From Actinomycetes bacterium (GTDB lineage: Bacteria > Actinomycetota > Acidimicrobiia > Acidimicrobiales > Ilumatobacteraceae), in contig JAIOPC010000014.1 of NCBI GenBank assembly GCA_021414085.1, positions 868,001-932,000 on the forward strand: a stretch of DNA of 64,000 bases. Reading direction: 5' to 3'. Position numbers and translations under genes: made by a program. Under the pieces are notes generated by a model. That model saw only the letters and a program-made list of their open reading frames with translations, was not told where the DNA came from and made no database searches. Below, piece by piece: positions 25,006 through 34,191 of the stretch. The stretch's first letter is position 1. Every line of letters starts with the position of its first letter.

Positions 25006-25710
25006 TCAGTCGCGGGTGCCGACCATCAGCTGCGTCAGGCCACCGGAGAGTTGCTGGTGGGTCGCGTCGGCGAATCCAGCCTTGGCGAGCATCGCGACCA
25101 GTTCGGCGCGCGGTGGGAGATACGCGACGCTCTTGGGCAAGTAGCGATACGCGGCGCCGTCGCTGAGCAGCGCGCCAATCTTGGGCACGATCTTGCCGAA
25201 GTAGATGTTGTTGCCCCACCGGACGAAGCGATTGTGCGGGATTCCGACATCGAGCAACGCGATCCGTCCACCTGGGCGCACCACGCGAGCCAACTCGGCG
25301 AAGAAAGTCGGCAGGTCGCGCAAGTTGCGCAACGCGAAGCCGCATGTCGCGCCGTCCACGCTGTGGTCGGGGAGTGGCAAGCAAAGAATGTCGGCCTGGG
25401 CGCGCGGGCTGGCGCTGCGATCGGCGGCGAGCATTCCGAAACTGAAGTCGAACGCAATCGGCAGCGCGCCCGCCTTGCGTAAGTCGGTGCACAGGTCTCC
25501 GGTCCCTGCCGCCAGATCGATCACCGTGCTGTTCGCCGGCAAAGCGAGCGCACGCACGGCCTTGCGTCGCCACCGAACGTCGAGCCGAAACGTCATGATG
25601 CGATTGACCATGTCGTAGCGCGGTGCGATTGCGTCGAACATCTCGCGAACAGCGTGTTCCTTTTCAGCGCCCTCGGGCAGAGTGTCGCGGTCCCACACTC
25701 GTTCGCTCAT
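25006..25710 (-). CDS. menG: Demethylmenaquinone methyltransferase (UbiE/MenG)
   Basis: About 234 residues with a class I SAM-methyltransferase fold: VIDLAAGTGDLC (motif I), the family signature YDMVNRIMTFRLDVRWRRKAV near the N-terminus, and ALRNLRDLPTFFAELARVVRPGGRIALLD. It performs the last menaquinone step, C-methylation of demethylmenaquinone. ATG 25710 is chosen because homology (MSERVWDRDTLPEGAEK) starts there. menF follows one base after its stop. A divergent amidase gene starts 48 bases away. Confidence 0.93.
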   Translation of the reverse strand: MSERVWDRDTLPEGAEKEHAVREMFDAIAPRYDMVNRIMTFRLDVRWRRKAVRALALPANSTVIDLAAGTGDLCTDLRKAGALPIAFDFSFGMLAADRSASPRAQADILCLPLPDHSVDGATCGFALRNLRDLPTFFAELARVVRPGGRIALLDVGIPHNRFVRWGNNIYFGKIVPKIGALLSDGAAYRYLPKSVAYLPPRAELVAMLAKAGFADATHQQLSGGLTQLMVGTRD

Positions 25711-25758
25711 GAAGTGGAGGTTACGTGCGCACGGGCGGTTGTGACAGCATCGCGACCT

Positions 25759-27165
25759 ATGAGCGACGAACTGTGGCGTAGAGGGGCTTTGGAACTGGCT
25801 GGGATGATCGCGCGCAAGGAGGTTTGCAGCCGCGAAGTCGTGACCGCGCACCTTGCGCGTATCGATGACGTAAATCCTCGTCTCAACGCGATCGTGCGTC
25901 GGTGGGATGCCGATTCGTTAGCGGCTGCTGATGCTGCCGATGAAGCGGTCGCAGCCGGTCGCGACCTGGGTCCGCTCCACGGCGTACCGGTGACGGTGAA
26001 GGAGAACATCGACCTCGCGGGCACACCGACCACGCAAAGCGTCGTGTTTCTTGCGGAGGCTGTGTCGCCCACCGACGCGCCGGTTGTCGAGCGCGTGCGA
26101 GCCGCGGGGGCGATTCCGATTGGCCGCACGAACCTGCCCGACCTTGGGCTGCGCGTGACCACCGAGAGTTCGTTGCATGGCGTCACCCACAATCCTTGGC
26201 ATCCGACCCGGACTACTGGCGGCTCGAGCGGTGGGGAAGGGTCGGCGCTGGCCAGCGGCATGTCGCCGCTCGGCTTCGGCAACGACATTGGTGGCTCGTT
26301 GCGCAATCCGGCCAACTGCTGTGGCATTGCGTCGATCAAGCCGACTCAGGGACTGGTGCCGTGGGCAACCGAAATTCCGCCCCAGGACCCCGGAATGTCG
26401 GCGCAACTGATGCTCAGTGAGGGTCCGATGGCGCGTCACGTAGCCGACGTTCGCGCCGGGCTACTCGTAATCGCTGGTGCCCACGACCGCGACCCGCGGT
26501 CGTTGCCCGTCACGTTGGCCGACCGCGCGTCCGGGCGCCCGCTGCGTATCGCCGTCGCCGCCACGCCGCCGGCCGGGTCGACACATCCCGAGATTGCAGC
26601 GGCGATCACACACGCCGCCGATGAGTTGTCGAACGCCGGTGCACAGGTCACGGAAGCAATTCCTGCCTCGTTCGCGCGAGCGGTCCATTTGTGGGGTGTG
26701 ATCCTCAGCGAAGAGATTCGCGCACAGCGGGCATTGCTGGACTTGGTGTTGGGTGAAGCCGGGAAGAAGTTCTTGTCGTACAGCGACGATGTGTTCCCAC
26801 CAATCGACACGGCGACATTGATGATGGCATTTGGAGAGCGCAACGCGATTGATCGCGAGTGGCACCAGTTCCTCACGCAGTACGACGTGCTGCTGATGCC
26901 GACCTGGACACAGCCTCCATTCGAGTTGGGGGCCGACATCGTGTCGTTGCAAGCAGCTCTGGGCACCCTGGAATTACTGCGTCCCGTGCTGCCCGCCAAC
27001 TTGCTCGGACTACCGGCAGCCGTCGTTCCAGTCGGAATGGCCGACGGCATGCCAGTCGGTGCGCAGCTTGTGGGCCGTCGGTTTGCAGATCTGACCTGTC
27101 TGAGCGCCGCTGAGCAATTGGAGAACGCGTTCGGCACGATGACACCGATCGATCCGGTTCTCTAA
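25759..27165 (+). CDS. Amidase signature family hydrolase
   Basis: About 468 residues with the Ser-cisSer-Lys triad: Lys in VTVKENIDLAG, and both serines in TTGGSSGGEGSALASGM with GNDIGGSLRNPA following. The family hydrolyses varied amides. The sequence lacks the accompanying gatB/gatC context of Glu-tRNA amidotransferase, so a general amidase is more likely. The ATG at 25759 is used; upstream in-frame codons lie in the menG promoter region. The substrate cannot be inferred. Convergent with the acyl-CoA synthetase gene. Confidence 0.88.
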   Translation: MSDELWRRGALELAGMIARKEVCSREVVTAHLARIDDVNPRLNAIVRRWDADSLAAADAADEAVAAGRDLGPLHGVPVTVKENIDLAGTPTTQSVVFLAEAVSPTDAPVVERVRAAGAIPIGRTNLPDLGLRVTTESSLHGVTHNPWHPTRTTGGSSGGEGSALASGMSPLGFGNDIGGSLRNPANCCGIASIKPTQGLVPWATEIPPQDPGMSAQLMLSEGPMARHVADVRAGLLVIAGAHDRDPRSLPVTLADRASGRPLRIAVAATPPAGSTHPEIAAAITHAADELSNAGAQVTEAIPASFARAVHLWGVILSEEIRAQRALLDLVLGEAGKKFLSYSDDVFPPIDTATLMMAFGERNAIDREWHQFLTQYDVLLMPTWTQPPFELGADIVSLQAALGTLELLRPVLPANLLGLPAAVVPVGMADGMPVGAQLVGRRFADLTCLSAAEQLENAFGTMTPIDPVL

Positions 27166-27169
27166 GCCG

Positions 27170-28807
27170 TCAACTGTCGGCGGCGACCGCAATCTGTTTC
27201 GCCCAGCGGTAGTCGGCCTTGCCGCTTGGTGAGCGGAGGATCTCGGGCACGTAAACGAACAGCTTGGGCAACTTGTAGCGCGCGATGTGCCGCTCGGCCT
27301 CGGTGCGCAACGAGTCGTCGTCGACGGTTTGCCCTTCGCGCAAGCGCACTATCGCAACTACCTCGTTACCCCATCGTTCGCTTGGGCGTCCGGTGACCAC
27401 GCAGTCGTACACCGCAGGGTGCGCCTTGACTGCCGCCTCGACCTCTTCCGCGAAAATTTTCTCGCCACCAGAGTTGATCGTCACCGAGTCGCGGCCGAGC
27501 ACTTCCACCGTTCCATCACTGCGCAAGCGGGCACGATCGCCGGGCACGGCGTATCGCACGCCGTCGACGACCGGATATGTGTGCGCGGTCTTTTCTGGAT
27601 CGTTGAGGTAGCCGAGCGCGAGCTGACCGCTCTTCGCCAACCAACCAAGTTCCGGATCGCCGGCGGCCAACTCGTGCGTGAGATCGGCGCTCAGCACGTG
27701 GTTCTCCGGGCTCAGCGGAAAGGTACCGGTGGTCGCGCCAGATCCTGCCGACACGTGCGACAGCTGGCCACCAGCCTCCGATGAACCAAGCCCGTCGACG
27801 ATCAGCACAGTGGGTAGCAACGCGAGGAACTCGTCCTTCAGCGGTGCGCTCAGCGCGGCGCCACCCGACAGCAGCACTGTGAGGCTGGAGAGGTCGTACG
27901 TCGCTTTGGCCAGTTGATCGAGTAGCGGTCGACCGAATGCGTCGCCAACGATCAAGAGAAAGTTCGAGCGCTCGCGTTCGATCATCGACCAAATGTCGTC
28001 GGGGTCGAGTCGATCGGTCTGCGACTGAACGTGAATCGTGCCGCCTTGATTCCAGGTGCGCATCGCGATCCAGTGGCCGGCGCCGTGCATGAACGGCGGT
28101 GAGAGCAGTGACTTCAACGTTCCCGCGGCCTCGGCGACGACAGCGTCGAGTTCCGTCGCGCGACTGCCGCCGAAACATTGCACGTTTGCGTCGCCGTTAC
28201 GCCACAACACGCCCTTGGGCATTCCGGTGGTGCCGCCGGTGTACAGGATGTACAGATCATCAGCGCTCCACGTCACTGCTGGCTTGTCGGCGTGACTACT
28301 GGCCAACGCATCCTCGTACCAGGTCGCTCCTGGCAGCAAGGGCAATTCCGACTCGTCGGCGACCTGCAAGATCACGCGTAGCCCCGGCAACATCGGCAGG
28401 ACGTCCGCCAAAATGGGCGTGAACCGGCTGTGGACGACAATCGCCGTCGCCTGCGCATCGTCGAGCAGATACTGCAACTCGGCAGCGACGTAGCGGTAGT
28501 TGACGTTGAACGGCGCGACGCGAGCCTTGAAGGAACCGATCATCGATTCCAAGTACTCGTTGCCGTTGTGCAGGTAGATGGCGAGGTGATCCTGGCCGCT
28601 CTCGTGGCCGGCGAGTTTGTCGCGCTCAATGTGGCAGCCAAGCTTTTGTGAGATCAGGTAGTTCGCGAGCCGGCGCGTTCGGTCCGTCATCTCGCGCCAC
28701 GTCAGCCGCCGGTCGCGATAGATCAGGCAGGTTTCGTCGGGTCGCGACGCGGCGATCGCCTCGTGGACGAGCGCGACTGGGAACTGACCGTCTTGGCTTT
28801 CCGGCAT
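27170..28807 (-). CDS. Acyl-CoA synthetase (AMP-forming, FadD-like)
   Basis: 545 residues of an adenylate-forming ligase. Seen are the P-loop-like YTGGTTGMPKGVLWRNGD, the DGLGSSEAGGQLSHVS segment in place of the usual YGxTE, and C-terminal GRDSVTINSGGEKIFAEEVE with the catalytic Lys in SPSGKADYRWAK. This resembles actinobacterial FadD paralogues acting on fatty or steroid-derived acids. Divergent from the F420 oxidoreductase gene (29 bases between starts), which suggests joint use in one catabolic route. Confidence 0.88.
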   Translation of the reverse strand: MPESQDGQFPVALVHEAIAASRPDETCLIYRDRRLTWREMTDRTRRLANYLISQKLGCHIERDKLAGHESGQDHLAIYLHNGNEYLESMIGSFKARVAPFNVNYRYVAAELQYLLDDAQATAIVVHSRFTPILADVLPMLPGLRVILQVADESELPLLPGATWYEDALASSHADKPAVTWSADDLYILYTGGTTGMPKGVLWRNGDANVQCFGGSRATELDAVVAEAAGTLKSLLSPPFMHGAGHWIAMRTWNQGGTIHVQSQTDRLDPDDIWSMIERERSNFLLIVGDAFGRPLLDQLAKATYDLSSLTVLLSGGAALSAPLKDEFLALLPTVLIVDGLGSSEAGGQLSHVSAGSGATTGTFPLSPENHVLSADLTHELAAGDPELGWLAKSGQLALGYLNDPEKTAHTYPVVDGVRYAVPGDRARLRSDGTVEVLGRDSVTINSGGEKIFAEEVEAAVKAHPAVYDCVVTGRPSERWGNEVVAIVRLREGQTVDDDSLRTEAERHIARYKLPKLFVYVPEILRSPSGKADYRWAKQIAVAADS

Positions 28808-28836
28808 CGCCCGAATGTAGGCGCTAGGTTCGGCGC

Positions 28837-29850
28837 ATGAGCATTCCAGAAGGCAAAGGACTGGGCCTGCCGGTCGATACTCGCGATGTCAGCAAGGTGC
28901 TGTTCGGCATGTTCATGCCGCAGGGCTGGAAGATGGAGCTGGCATCTATCGACGGCGCCGAAGCAAAGTGGCAAACCGCCGTCGACATCGCCGTGCGCGT
29001 CGAGGAATTGGGCTACGACTCGCTGTGGGTTTACGACCACTTCCACAACGTTCCCAAGCCCGCCAACGAAGCGGTGTTCGAGTGTTGGACGACAATGGCA
29101 GCCATCAGCCAGCGCACGTCGCGGGTGCGCCTGGGGCAGATGGTCGGCTGCAACGGCTATCGCCAGCCGAGCGTGCTCGCCAAGATCACTTCAACCGTCG
29201 ACATCATCAGTGGCGGCCGTCTCGATTGGGGCATCGGCGCCGGTTGGTTGGAGAACGAGTTCGACGGCTACGGCTTCGACTTTCCGCGGCCAAAGGATCG
29301 CATCGGCATGATGGCCGAAGCGGTGCAGATCGTGCGCAGCATGTGGACCGAGCCCGCAACCTCGTTTAAGGGCAAGTACTACACACTCGATCGGGCGCAA
29401 TGCGATCCGAAGCCGCTGCAGTCGCCGTATCCGCCGATCTGGATTGGTGGCGGCGGCGAGGAACTGACATTGCGCGCCGTGGCGCGCTACGCCGACTGCG
29501 CCAACTTTGGTGGCAAGCCCGACGAGTGGACACACAAGCGCGAGGTACTGAAGGGGCACTGCGCAGCGGTAGGTCGTGACGAATCAACGATTCGCAAGAC
29601 CTGGACGCCCGAGGTCTTTATCCGCGCGACCGAAGCCGAGGTTGTTGCCGCCGGGAGCAAGAGCCTGTGGGGCCAGCCCTTCGAAGACTGGCGCGCGGGA
29701 AACCTGGTGGGAACCGCAGAACAAGTCAGCGAGAAGATCCAGCAGTACATCGATCTTGGTTGCACCGGTTTCGTGCCGTGGTGCCCCGACTACCCAAGCA
29801 CCGAGACGATCGAGCGCTTTGCAGCCGACGTCATGCCCAACTTCCGCTGA
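28837..29850 (+). CDS. LLM-class F420-dependent oxidoreductase
   Basis: 337 residues of luciferase-like TIM barrel: FGMFMPQGWKMEL, YDSLWVYDHFHN, TSRVRLGQMVGCNGYRQP, SGGRLDWGIGAGWLENEFDGYG and PPIWIGGGGEELTLR. These are typical of F420-binding LLM oxidoreductases. It faces the acyl-CoA synthetase gene and precedes a convergent MaoC hydratase, so a role in acyl or ring catabolism is possible but not shown by the sequence. Confidence 0.9.
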   Translation: MSIPEGKGLGLPVDTRDVSKVLFGMFMPQGWKMELASIDGAEAKWQTAVDIAVRVEELGYDSLWVYDHFHNVPKPANEAVFECWTTMAAISQRTSRVRLGQMVGCNGYRQPSVLAKITSTVDIISGGRLDWGIGAGWLENEFDGYGFDFPRPKDRIGMMAEAVQIVRSMWTEPATSFKGKYYTLDRAQCDPKPLQSPYPPIWIGGGGEELTLRAVARYADCANFGGKPDEWTHKREVLKGHCAAVGRDESTIRKTWTPEVFIRATEAEVVAAGSKSLWGQPFEDWRAGNLVGTAEQVSEKIQQYIDLGCTGFVPWCPDYPSTETIERFAADVMPNFR

Positions 29851-29868
29851 CCAAACGGCGAGCAACCG

Positions 29869-30330
29869 CTACTCGTACGCGCGGTAGATCACTTCTGCGA
29901 CACAACTCGGCTTGGGGGCGCCTTCGCATTCAAAGGTGAGCTCGTACGTGCTCTGCACGCCGCCGGCGATGTCGTCAACCGCAATCAACTTTGCGCCCAT
30001 TCGCAAGCGCGCTCCCACAGGCACAGGGGCCATGAAGCGAACCTTGTTGCAGCCGTAGTTGACGCCCATCTTGAAACCAGTGGTGGTGACCACCTGCGGC
30101 AGGAGCACTGGTGCCAGCGAAAGCGTCAGGTAGCCGTGTGCGATCGGGCCACCAAACGGGCTCTCCTTCTTCGCGCGCTCCACGTCGATGTGAATCCATT
30201 GATAATCGCCTGTCGCCTCGGCGAACAACTGAACGCGTTCTTGCGTGATGTCCATCCAGTCGCTGTAGCCGAGGTGTTCGCCGACGACTGCTTTCAGTCC
30301 GGCGCTGCCATTGATGATGCGAGGTGCCAT
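29869..30330 (-). CDS. MaoC-family dehydratase (R-specific enoyl-CoA hydratase-like)
   Basis: 153 residues with a single hot-dog domain. The hydratase-2 motif is FAEATGDYQWIHIDVERAK, giving the catalytic Asp and His, followed by FGGPIAHGYLTLSL. It hydrates 2-trans-enoyl-CoA to the R-3-hydroxyacyl form in related proteins. It ends 19 bases from the convergent F420 oxidoreductase gene, and era lies upstream on the same strand. Confidence 0.9.
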   Translation of the reverse strand: MAPRIINGSAGLKAVVGEHLGYSDWMDITQERVQLFAEATGDYQWIHIDVERAKKESPFGGPIAHGYLTLSLAPVLLPQVVTTTGFKMGVNYGCNKVRFMAPVPVGARLRMGAKLIAVDDIAGGVQSTYELTFECEGAPKPSCVAEVIYRAYE

Positions 30331-30361
30331 CGCCCGAGCATGCCAGGTTGCGCTAGCTGCC

Positions 30362-31201
30362 TCAGTAACCGAGGCGCTCGACGCGGTCGGGTTTCCGCTG
30401 CCAGTCCTTGTCGACCTTCACGAACAGCTCCAAGAAGACGCCTTCGGGGAGCTGTGCGCGGGCAAGCTTGCCGACCTCTTTCAACACGAGGCCCCCCTTG
30501 CCGATGACCATGCCCTTTTGGCTGTCGCGCTCGACGATGATCTCAACACGCACGCGTGGCCATTCCCACTCGGTGACGCGGGTGGCGATGCTGTAGGGCA
30601 ATTCGTCGTGCGTGACAGCCAGCAACTGCTCGCGCACCAATTCTGCAACCCACCGCTCTTCGGGTTGATCGCTGATGGTGTCGGCGGGGAAGTACTCCGG
30701 CCCTTCTGGCAACTGCGCCGTCAGGTATGCGACGAGTTCCGGCATCCCAGCGCCAGTAACCGCCGAGACCGGGAAGTACTCGCGCGCGTTGAGCGAGTTG
30801 ACCGCCGTTAACTGCGCCAGCAGCTGGTTGGACTTGGCCGCGTCGATCTTGTTGACGATCACGATCGCGTTCGGCATGTCGAGGTGGCGGGCGACCCACT
30901 TGTCGCCGCTGCCGAATGGCTTGGTCGCGTCGATGACCAAGCACACGACATCGACGTCGCTGACGCTGTCGAGCGCGGTGGCGTTGACGCGCTCACCGAG
31001 CGCGGTTTGCGGCTTGTGCAACCCAGGCGTGTCGACAAACACCAGCTGGGTATCGGCTGTCGACAACACACCCATCACGCGATGGCGAGTGGTTTGCGGC
31101 TTATCGCTGACGATGCTGACCTTGCGGCCGCACATCGCGTTCACCAACGTGCTCTTACCCACGTTGGGACGACCAACGAGTGTTACGAATCCGCTGCGCA
31201 T
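30362..31201 (-). CDS. era: GTPase Era
   Basis: 279 residues: G1 GRPNVGKST (10-18), G2/G3 TTRHRVMGV and DTPGLHKP, G4 NKIDAAKS, and a C-terminal KH domain with VERDSQKGMVIGKGGLVLKEVG. Era binds the 3' end of 16S rRNA and helps 30S subunit maturation. Although ybeY, which works in the same process, is in this window, the two genes are 17 kb apart here. Standard length and complete motifs. Confidence 0.96.
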   Translation of the reverse strand: MRSGFVTLVGRPNVGKSTLVNAMCGRKVSIVSDKPQTTRHRVMGVLSTADTQLVFVDTPGLHKPQTALGERVNATALDSVSDVDVVCLVIDATKPFGSGDKWVARHLDMPNAIVIVNKIDAAKSNQLLAQLTAVNSLNAREYFPVSAVTGAGMPELVAYLTAQLPEGPEYFPADTISDQPEERWVAELVREQLLAVTHDELPYSIATRVTEWEWPRVRVEIIVERDSQKGMVIGKGGLVLKEVGKLARAQLPEGVFLELFVKVDKDWQRKPDRVERLGY

Positions 31202-31224
31202 GGGACCGCCACGCTATCGGCGGC

Positions 31225-31887
31225 TCAGTCTTGGACTGTGCTGCTTGTCGTGGTGGCGGCGAGCGGCAGCGGGTCGGGGTCGAATTGTGAACTCGTGCCG
31301 GTGTAGATCTCGTAGTCGGCAAATGTGAGTTCGACACCCGGCGCTCGTTCGACGCCCGATGGCAACGGTACCCGTTGGTTGAACACGACTTGGCCGACAC
31401 CGCGGCTGCTCGTGATGGTGAGGACTAGCTGCGCGATAACCAGTCGCTGATTGGGTAACGCCACCAGCACAAAGAAGTCGTCGGGCAACGTGACGGTTGC
31501 GACTCCGCTGCCATCGGTGGCCACGCGAATGTCGACGTTGTCGGGGACGACCGTCCGTAGGCCGTCTCCAAATGGCCCGAGCTGCAAGGCGGTGATGATC
31601 TTCTGCAGTGTCACCGGGGTTGCCATTGGTTGCAGCGTGGGTGTGAGCTGGCCATTGGTGACGAAGTACAAAGTCACGGGCTCGTTGGGGACGACGGTCG
31701 TAGCCGGCTCCAAACCCGTCGTCGTTGTCTCGATCAGCGTGGTTGTCGTCGAACTCGAAGTGGCGGGCAGAGTGTCATCAAGACCGAACTGCGGGTCGAT
31801 GCGTTCGACCTTGCCCTCGTCCACGACGCTGCACGCGACGGCTGTCGCGGTGAACAGCACGCATATTGCTACCAGTCGTACGCGCAT
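31225..31887 (-). CDS. GerMN-domain-like lipoprotein
   Basis: About 220 residues. The signal peptide ends in a lipobox-like TAVAC (Cys about 19), followed by a Thr/Ser-rich linker and a domain starting EPVTLYFVTNGQLTP with LQLGPFGDGLRTVVP and ATVTLPDDF, the pattern of GerMN (sporulation/germination) domains found in actinobacterial lipoproteins. The start ATG shares one base with the histidine-kinase stop (TGATG), so it is translated from the kinase mRNA. It may be the extracytoplasmic partner of this sensor kinase, as LpqB is for MtrB in other actinobacteria; this is inference. Confidence 0.72.
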   Translation of the reverse strand: MRVRLVAICVLFTATAVACSVVDEGKVERIDPQFGLDDTLPATSSSTTTTLIETTTTGLEPATTVVPNEPVTLYFVTNGQLTPTLQPMATPVTLQKIITALQLGPFGDGLRTVVPDNVDIRVATDGSGVATVTLPDDFFVLVALPNQRLVIAQLVLTITSSRGVGQVVFNQRVPLPSGVERAPGVELTFADYEIYTGTSSQFDPDPLPLAATTTSSTVQD

Positions 31888-33254
31888 CACGCCGCGCCCT
31901 GAATGCTGGCGAGAAAGCGCGCGCCACCGCCGGGGCGATCTTCCACCCATGCTTCGCCGCCATGCGCTTGCGCATGCTCCGCGACGAGCGACAGGCCAAG
32001 ACCGGTGCCGACGCGGTGTCGTGCCGCGCTGCCGCGGGCGAAACGCTCGAAAATGCGCGAACGCTCGCCGCGCGCTACACCAGGGCCGGCGTCGTCGACG
32101 CCGAGCACGAACGCGTGGCGACCGCGCATCTCTATCGATACGCGCACTGGCCCGCCCCCATGCTCGCGTGCATTCTCGAGCAGGTTTGCAAGTATGCGTT
32201 CGAAGCGCAGCTTGTCCAGCTTCACAAGTGCTGGCACCTTGCGGTCGAACTCGATGGGTACTTCACCAAAGCCGTAACGCTGCGCAATGCGTGGAATGAG
32301 ATCGCGCGGGTCGACGTCCTCGCGGTGAAGTTCAGTCGACCCGGCATCTATGCGTGACAGCTCCAGCAGGTCCATCACCATGCTGTCGAAGCGCCGTACT
32401 TGACTGACCACCACGTCGAGTGCCTGTTGGGTGCGCTCGGGCAGATCTGAGCGGCGACCATCGAGTACTTCTACCGCGGCGGTGAGCGCGGTGATCGGGG
32501 AACGCAGTTCGTGACTGACGTCGCTGGCGAACCGTGCCTCACGTTCGATTCGGGTCTGCACCGCATCAGCCATCTCGTTGAACGAGCTCGCGAGTCGATC
32601 GAGGTCGGGGTCGCTCTCCGCTGGTAGCCGCGCGTCGAGACCGCCAGTGGCGATCTCCCCGGCCGCGGTGGCCACCCGCGAAAGCGGTCGCAGCAATCGC
32701 CGGCTTGTCCACCAGCCAAGCGCGCCTGCCAACAGGATCGTCACGATCGACCCGATGATCAGCGCCGTCGCGATCGCGCGCAGGTTGCTCTCTGTGCTCT
32801 CCATCGACAGCGCCTCGAAGTACTTGGCACCGACCGCTGGCATGTCGATCCCAACGGCGATGAAGGGGACGCCGTCGAGCTCGTAGCGCTGCTGTGCGCT
32901 ACTGCCAAGGCCAACGGAGATCAGCAAGTCAGCCGGAAAGTCGGCCTGGGAGCGTCTGATGTCGGTGAACGCATTGTCGTCGCCCTGGATCAGCAACGCG
33001 AATCCTTCACCCTCTGTGCGCAGGTCGCTCATGGTGAACTGCTGCTCGGCGATCAGCAGATCACGAATTGTCTTGGCGTTCGTATACGCCTGCGTGCGTG
33101 CAGTCTCTTCGCGCTGCTCGATCAGCACCGAGCGGGCAACGGCGTAGGTGACGACGGCAAGCGCCAGGCTGGCCACCAGCGCAGTGAGCGAGAAGAACAG
33201 CGTGACCCTCGTGCGCAGGCGCAAGGTGCGTCGGCGGCGTGGCGGCTGTTTCAT
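31887..33254 (-). CDS. Sensor histidine kinase (HAMP-HisKA-HATPase)
   Basis: 455 residues. Two transmembrane helices (about 14-42 and 190-215) enclose a periplasmic sensor region of about 150 residues, then HAMP (SRRLLRPLSRVATAAGEIATGGLDA), HisKA with the phospho-His in DVSHELRSPITAL, and the ATPase with N box ANLLENAREHGGG, DDAGPGV and GTGLGLSLV. The response regulator is divergent, 241 bases away, and a GerMN-like lipoprotein follows with an overlapping start. Both suggest an envelope-stress-type system resembling CseBC or MtrAB; the signal is unknown. Confidence 0.93.
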   Translation of the reverse strand: MKQPPRRRRTLRLRTRVTLFFSLTALVASLALAVVTYAVARSVLIEQREETARTQAYTNAKTIRDLLIAEQQFTMSDLRTEGEGFALLIQGDDNAFTDIRRSQADFPADLLISVGLGSSAQQRYELDGVPFIAVGIDMPAVGAKYFEALSMESTESNLRAIATALIIGSIVTILLAGALGWWTSRRLLRPLSRVATAAGEIATGGLDARLPAESDPDLDRLASSFNEMADAVQTRIEREARFASDVSHELRSPITALTAAVEVLDGRRSDLPERTQQALDVVVSQVRRFDSMVMDLLELSRIDAGSTELHREDVDPRDLIPRIAQRYGFGEVPIEFDRKVPALVKLDKLRFERILANLLENAREHGGGPVRVSIEMRGRHAFVLGVDDAGPGVARGERSRIFERFARGSAARHRVGTGLGLSLVAEHAQAHGGEAWVEDRPGGGARFLASIQGAA

Positions 33255-33345
33255 CGGCGACAGTCTGGCTCATCGGCGGGCGCGCTCAAATGTCGCGCCC
33301 GCCGACGGCGAACCAGTTGAGAAGGAAGGAGAGGGATCACCGCTG

Positions 33346-33382
33346 CCGGTGAGGCACCAGGGGGAGGAAGGTACCTCACCGG
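33346..33382. promoter_or_regulatory. Imperfect inverted repeat between the divergent kinase and regulator genes
   Basis: CCGGTGAGGCACC (33346-33358) and GGTACCTCACCGG (33370-33382) pair over 13 positions with one mismatch and an 11-base purine-rich loop. It sits in the divergent promoter region, so it is a candidate operator or leader hairpin, not a terminator; no T-run follows. Confidence 0.5.
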
Positions 33383-33450
33383 GACAGCGTGAACAGGTGT
33401 AACTCTCGCCGACATTTGTGACGAAGTGGCTCTGGCTGTGTGCGATTTGT

Positions 33451-33474
33451 GTAACGGTCTGACCGTGCCGTTAC
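33451..33474. promoter_or_regulatory. GTAACGG/CCGTTAC inverted repeat upstream of the response regulator
   Basis: Perfect 7-base arms (33451-33457 and 33468-33474) with a 10-base spacer lie 21 bases before the regulator start. The position suits autoregulation by the OmpR-type regulator, though such regulators more often bind direct repeats. Confidence 0.4.
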
Positions 33475-33495
33475 GGCCCGATTTGGCCGGTAAGT

Positions 33496-34188
33496 ATGTG
33501 TGTCGTGATCTCGCTGCTGTTCATTGAGGACGACGACGCAATTCGGCTGGCCCTGAAACTGGCGTTGGAGGACGAGGGTTACGAAGTGCGCGAGGCGCCC
33601 GACGGTGCTTCTGGGCTCGCCGCGTTCGCGGCGAGCGAGCCGGATCTGGTGTTGCTGGATCTGCGACTGCCCGACATCAGCGGCTTCGAGGTCTGCCGAT
33701 CGCTGCGGGCTAGCAGCATCGTGCCGATCATCATCGTGACGGCGCAAACCGACACGTACGACCTGGTCGCCGGTCTCGAAGCCGGTGCCGACGACTACGT
33801 GATGAAGCCTGTCGTACCCAAGGAGCTCGCCGCTCGGATTCGGGCGGCCTTGCGGCGTGTGCACTTGCACGAAGTGAGTGCGTCATCGTCGATCAGCAAG
33901 ATGGGCGACATCGAGCTACGCCGCGAGCAGGGGATCGCGCTGAAGGGCGGCCACGAACTGGCGCTCACCAAGACCGAGTATCGCCTGCTGTGCGAGTTTG
34001 CAGACCACGCCAACATGGTGTTGTCGCGCGATCAGCTACTCGAGCGTGTGTGGGGCTACGAGTATCTCGGCGACAGTCGGCTCGTAGACGCGCACGTGCG
34101 CCGACTTCGCGTGAAGATCGAAGACCATCCCGACGACCCGAAGCACATCGTGACCGCACGTGGCATTGGCTACCGCCTGCTTGCTTAA
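33496..34188 (+). CDS. OmpR/PhoB-family response regulator
   Basis: About 230 residues. The receiver domain has the acidic pocket IEDDD, phospho-acceptor Asp in VLLDLRLPD, Thr in IIVTAQT and Lys in YVMKPV. The C-terminal winged helix has TKTEYRLLCEFADH and DAHVRRLRVKIEDHP ... TARGIGYRLLA. The sensor kinase is encoded divergently. The ATG at 33496 or the GTG at 33505 could start it; homology begins at about the latter. It is convergent with the AtuA-like gene, three bases apart. Confidence 0.93.
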   Translation: MCVVISLLFIEDDDAIRLALKLALEDEGYEVREAPDGASGLAAFAASEPDLVLLDLRLPDISGFEVCRSLRASSIVPIIIVTAQTDTYDLVAGLEAGADDYVMKPVVPKELAARIRAALRRVHLHEVSASSSISKMGDIELRREQGIALKGGHELALTKTEYRLLCEFADHANMVLSRDQLLERVWGYEYLGDSRLVDAHVRRLRVKIEDHPDDPKHIVTARGIGYRLLA

Positions 34189-34191
34189 CCC

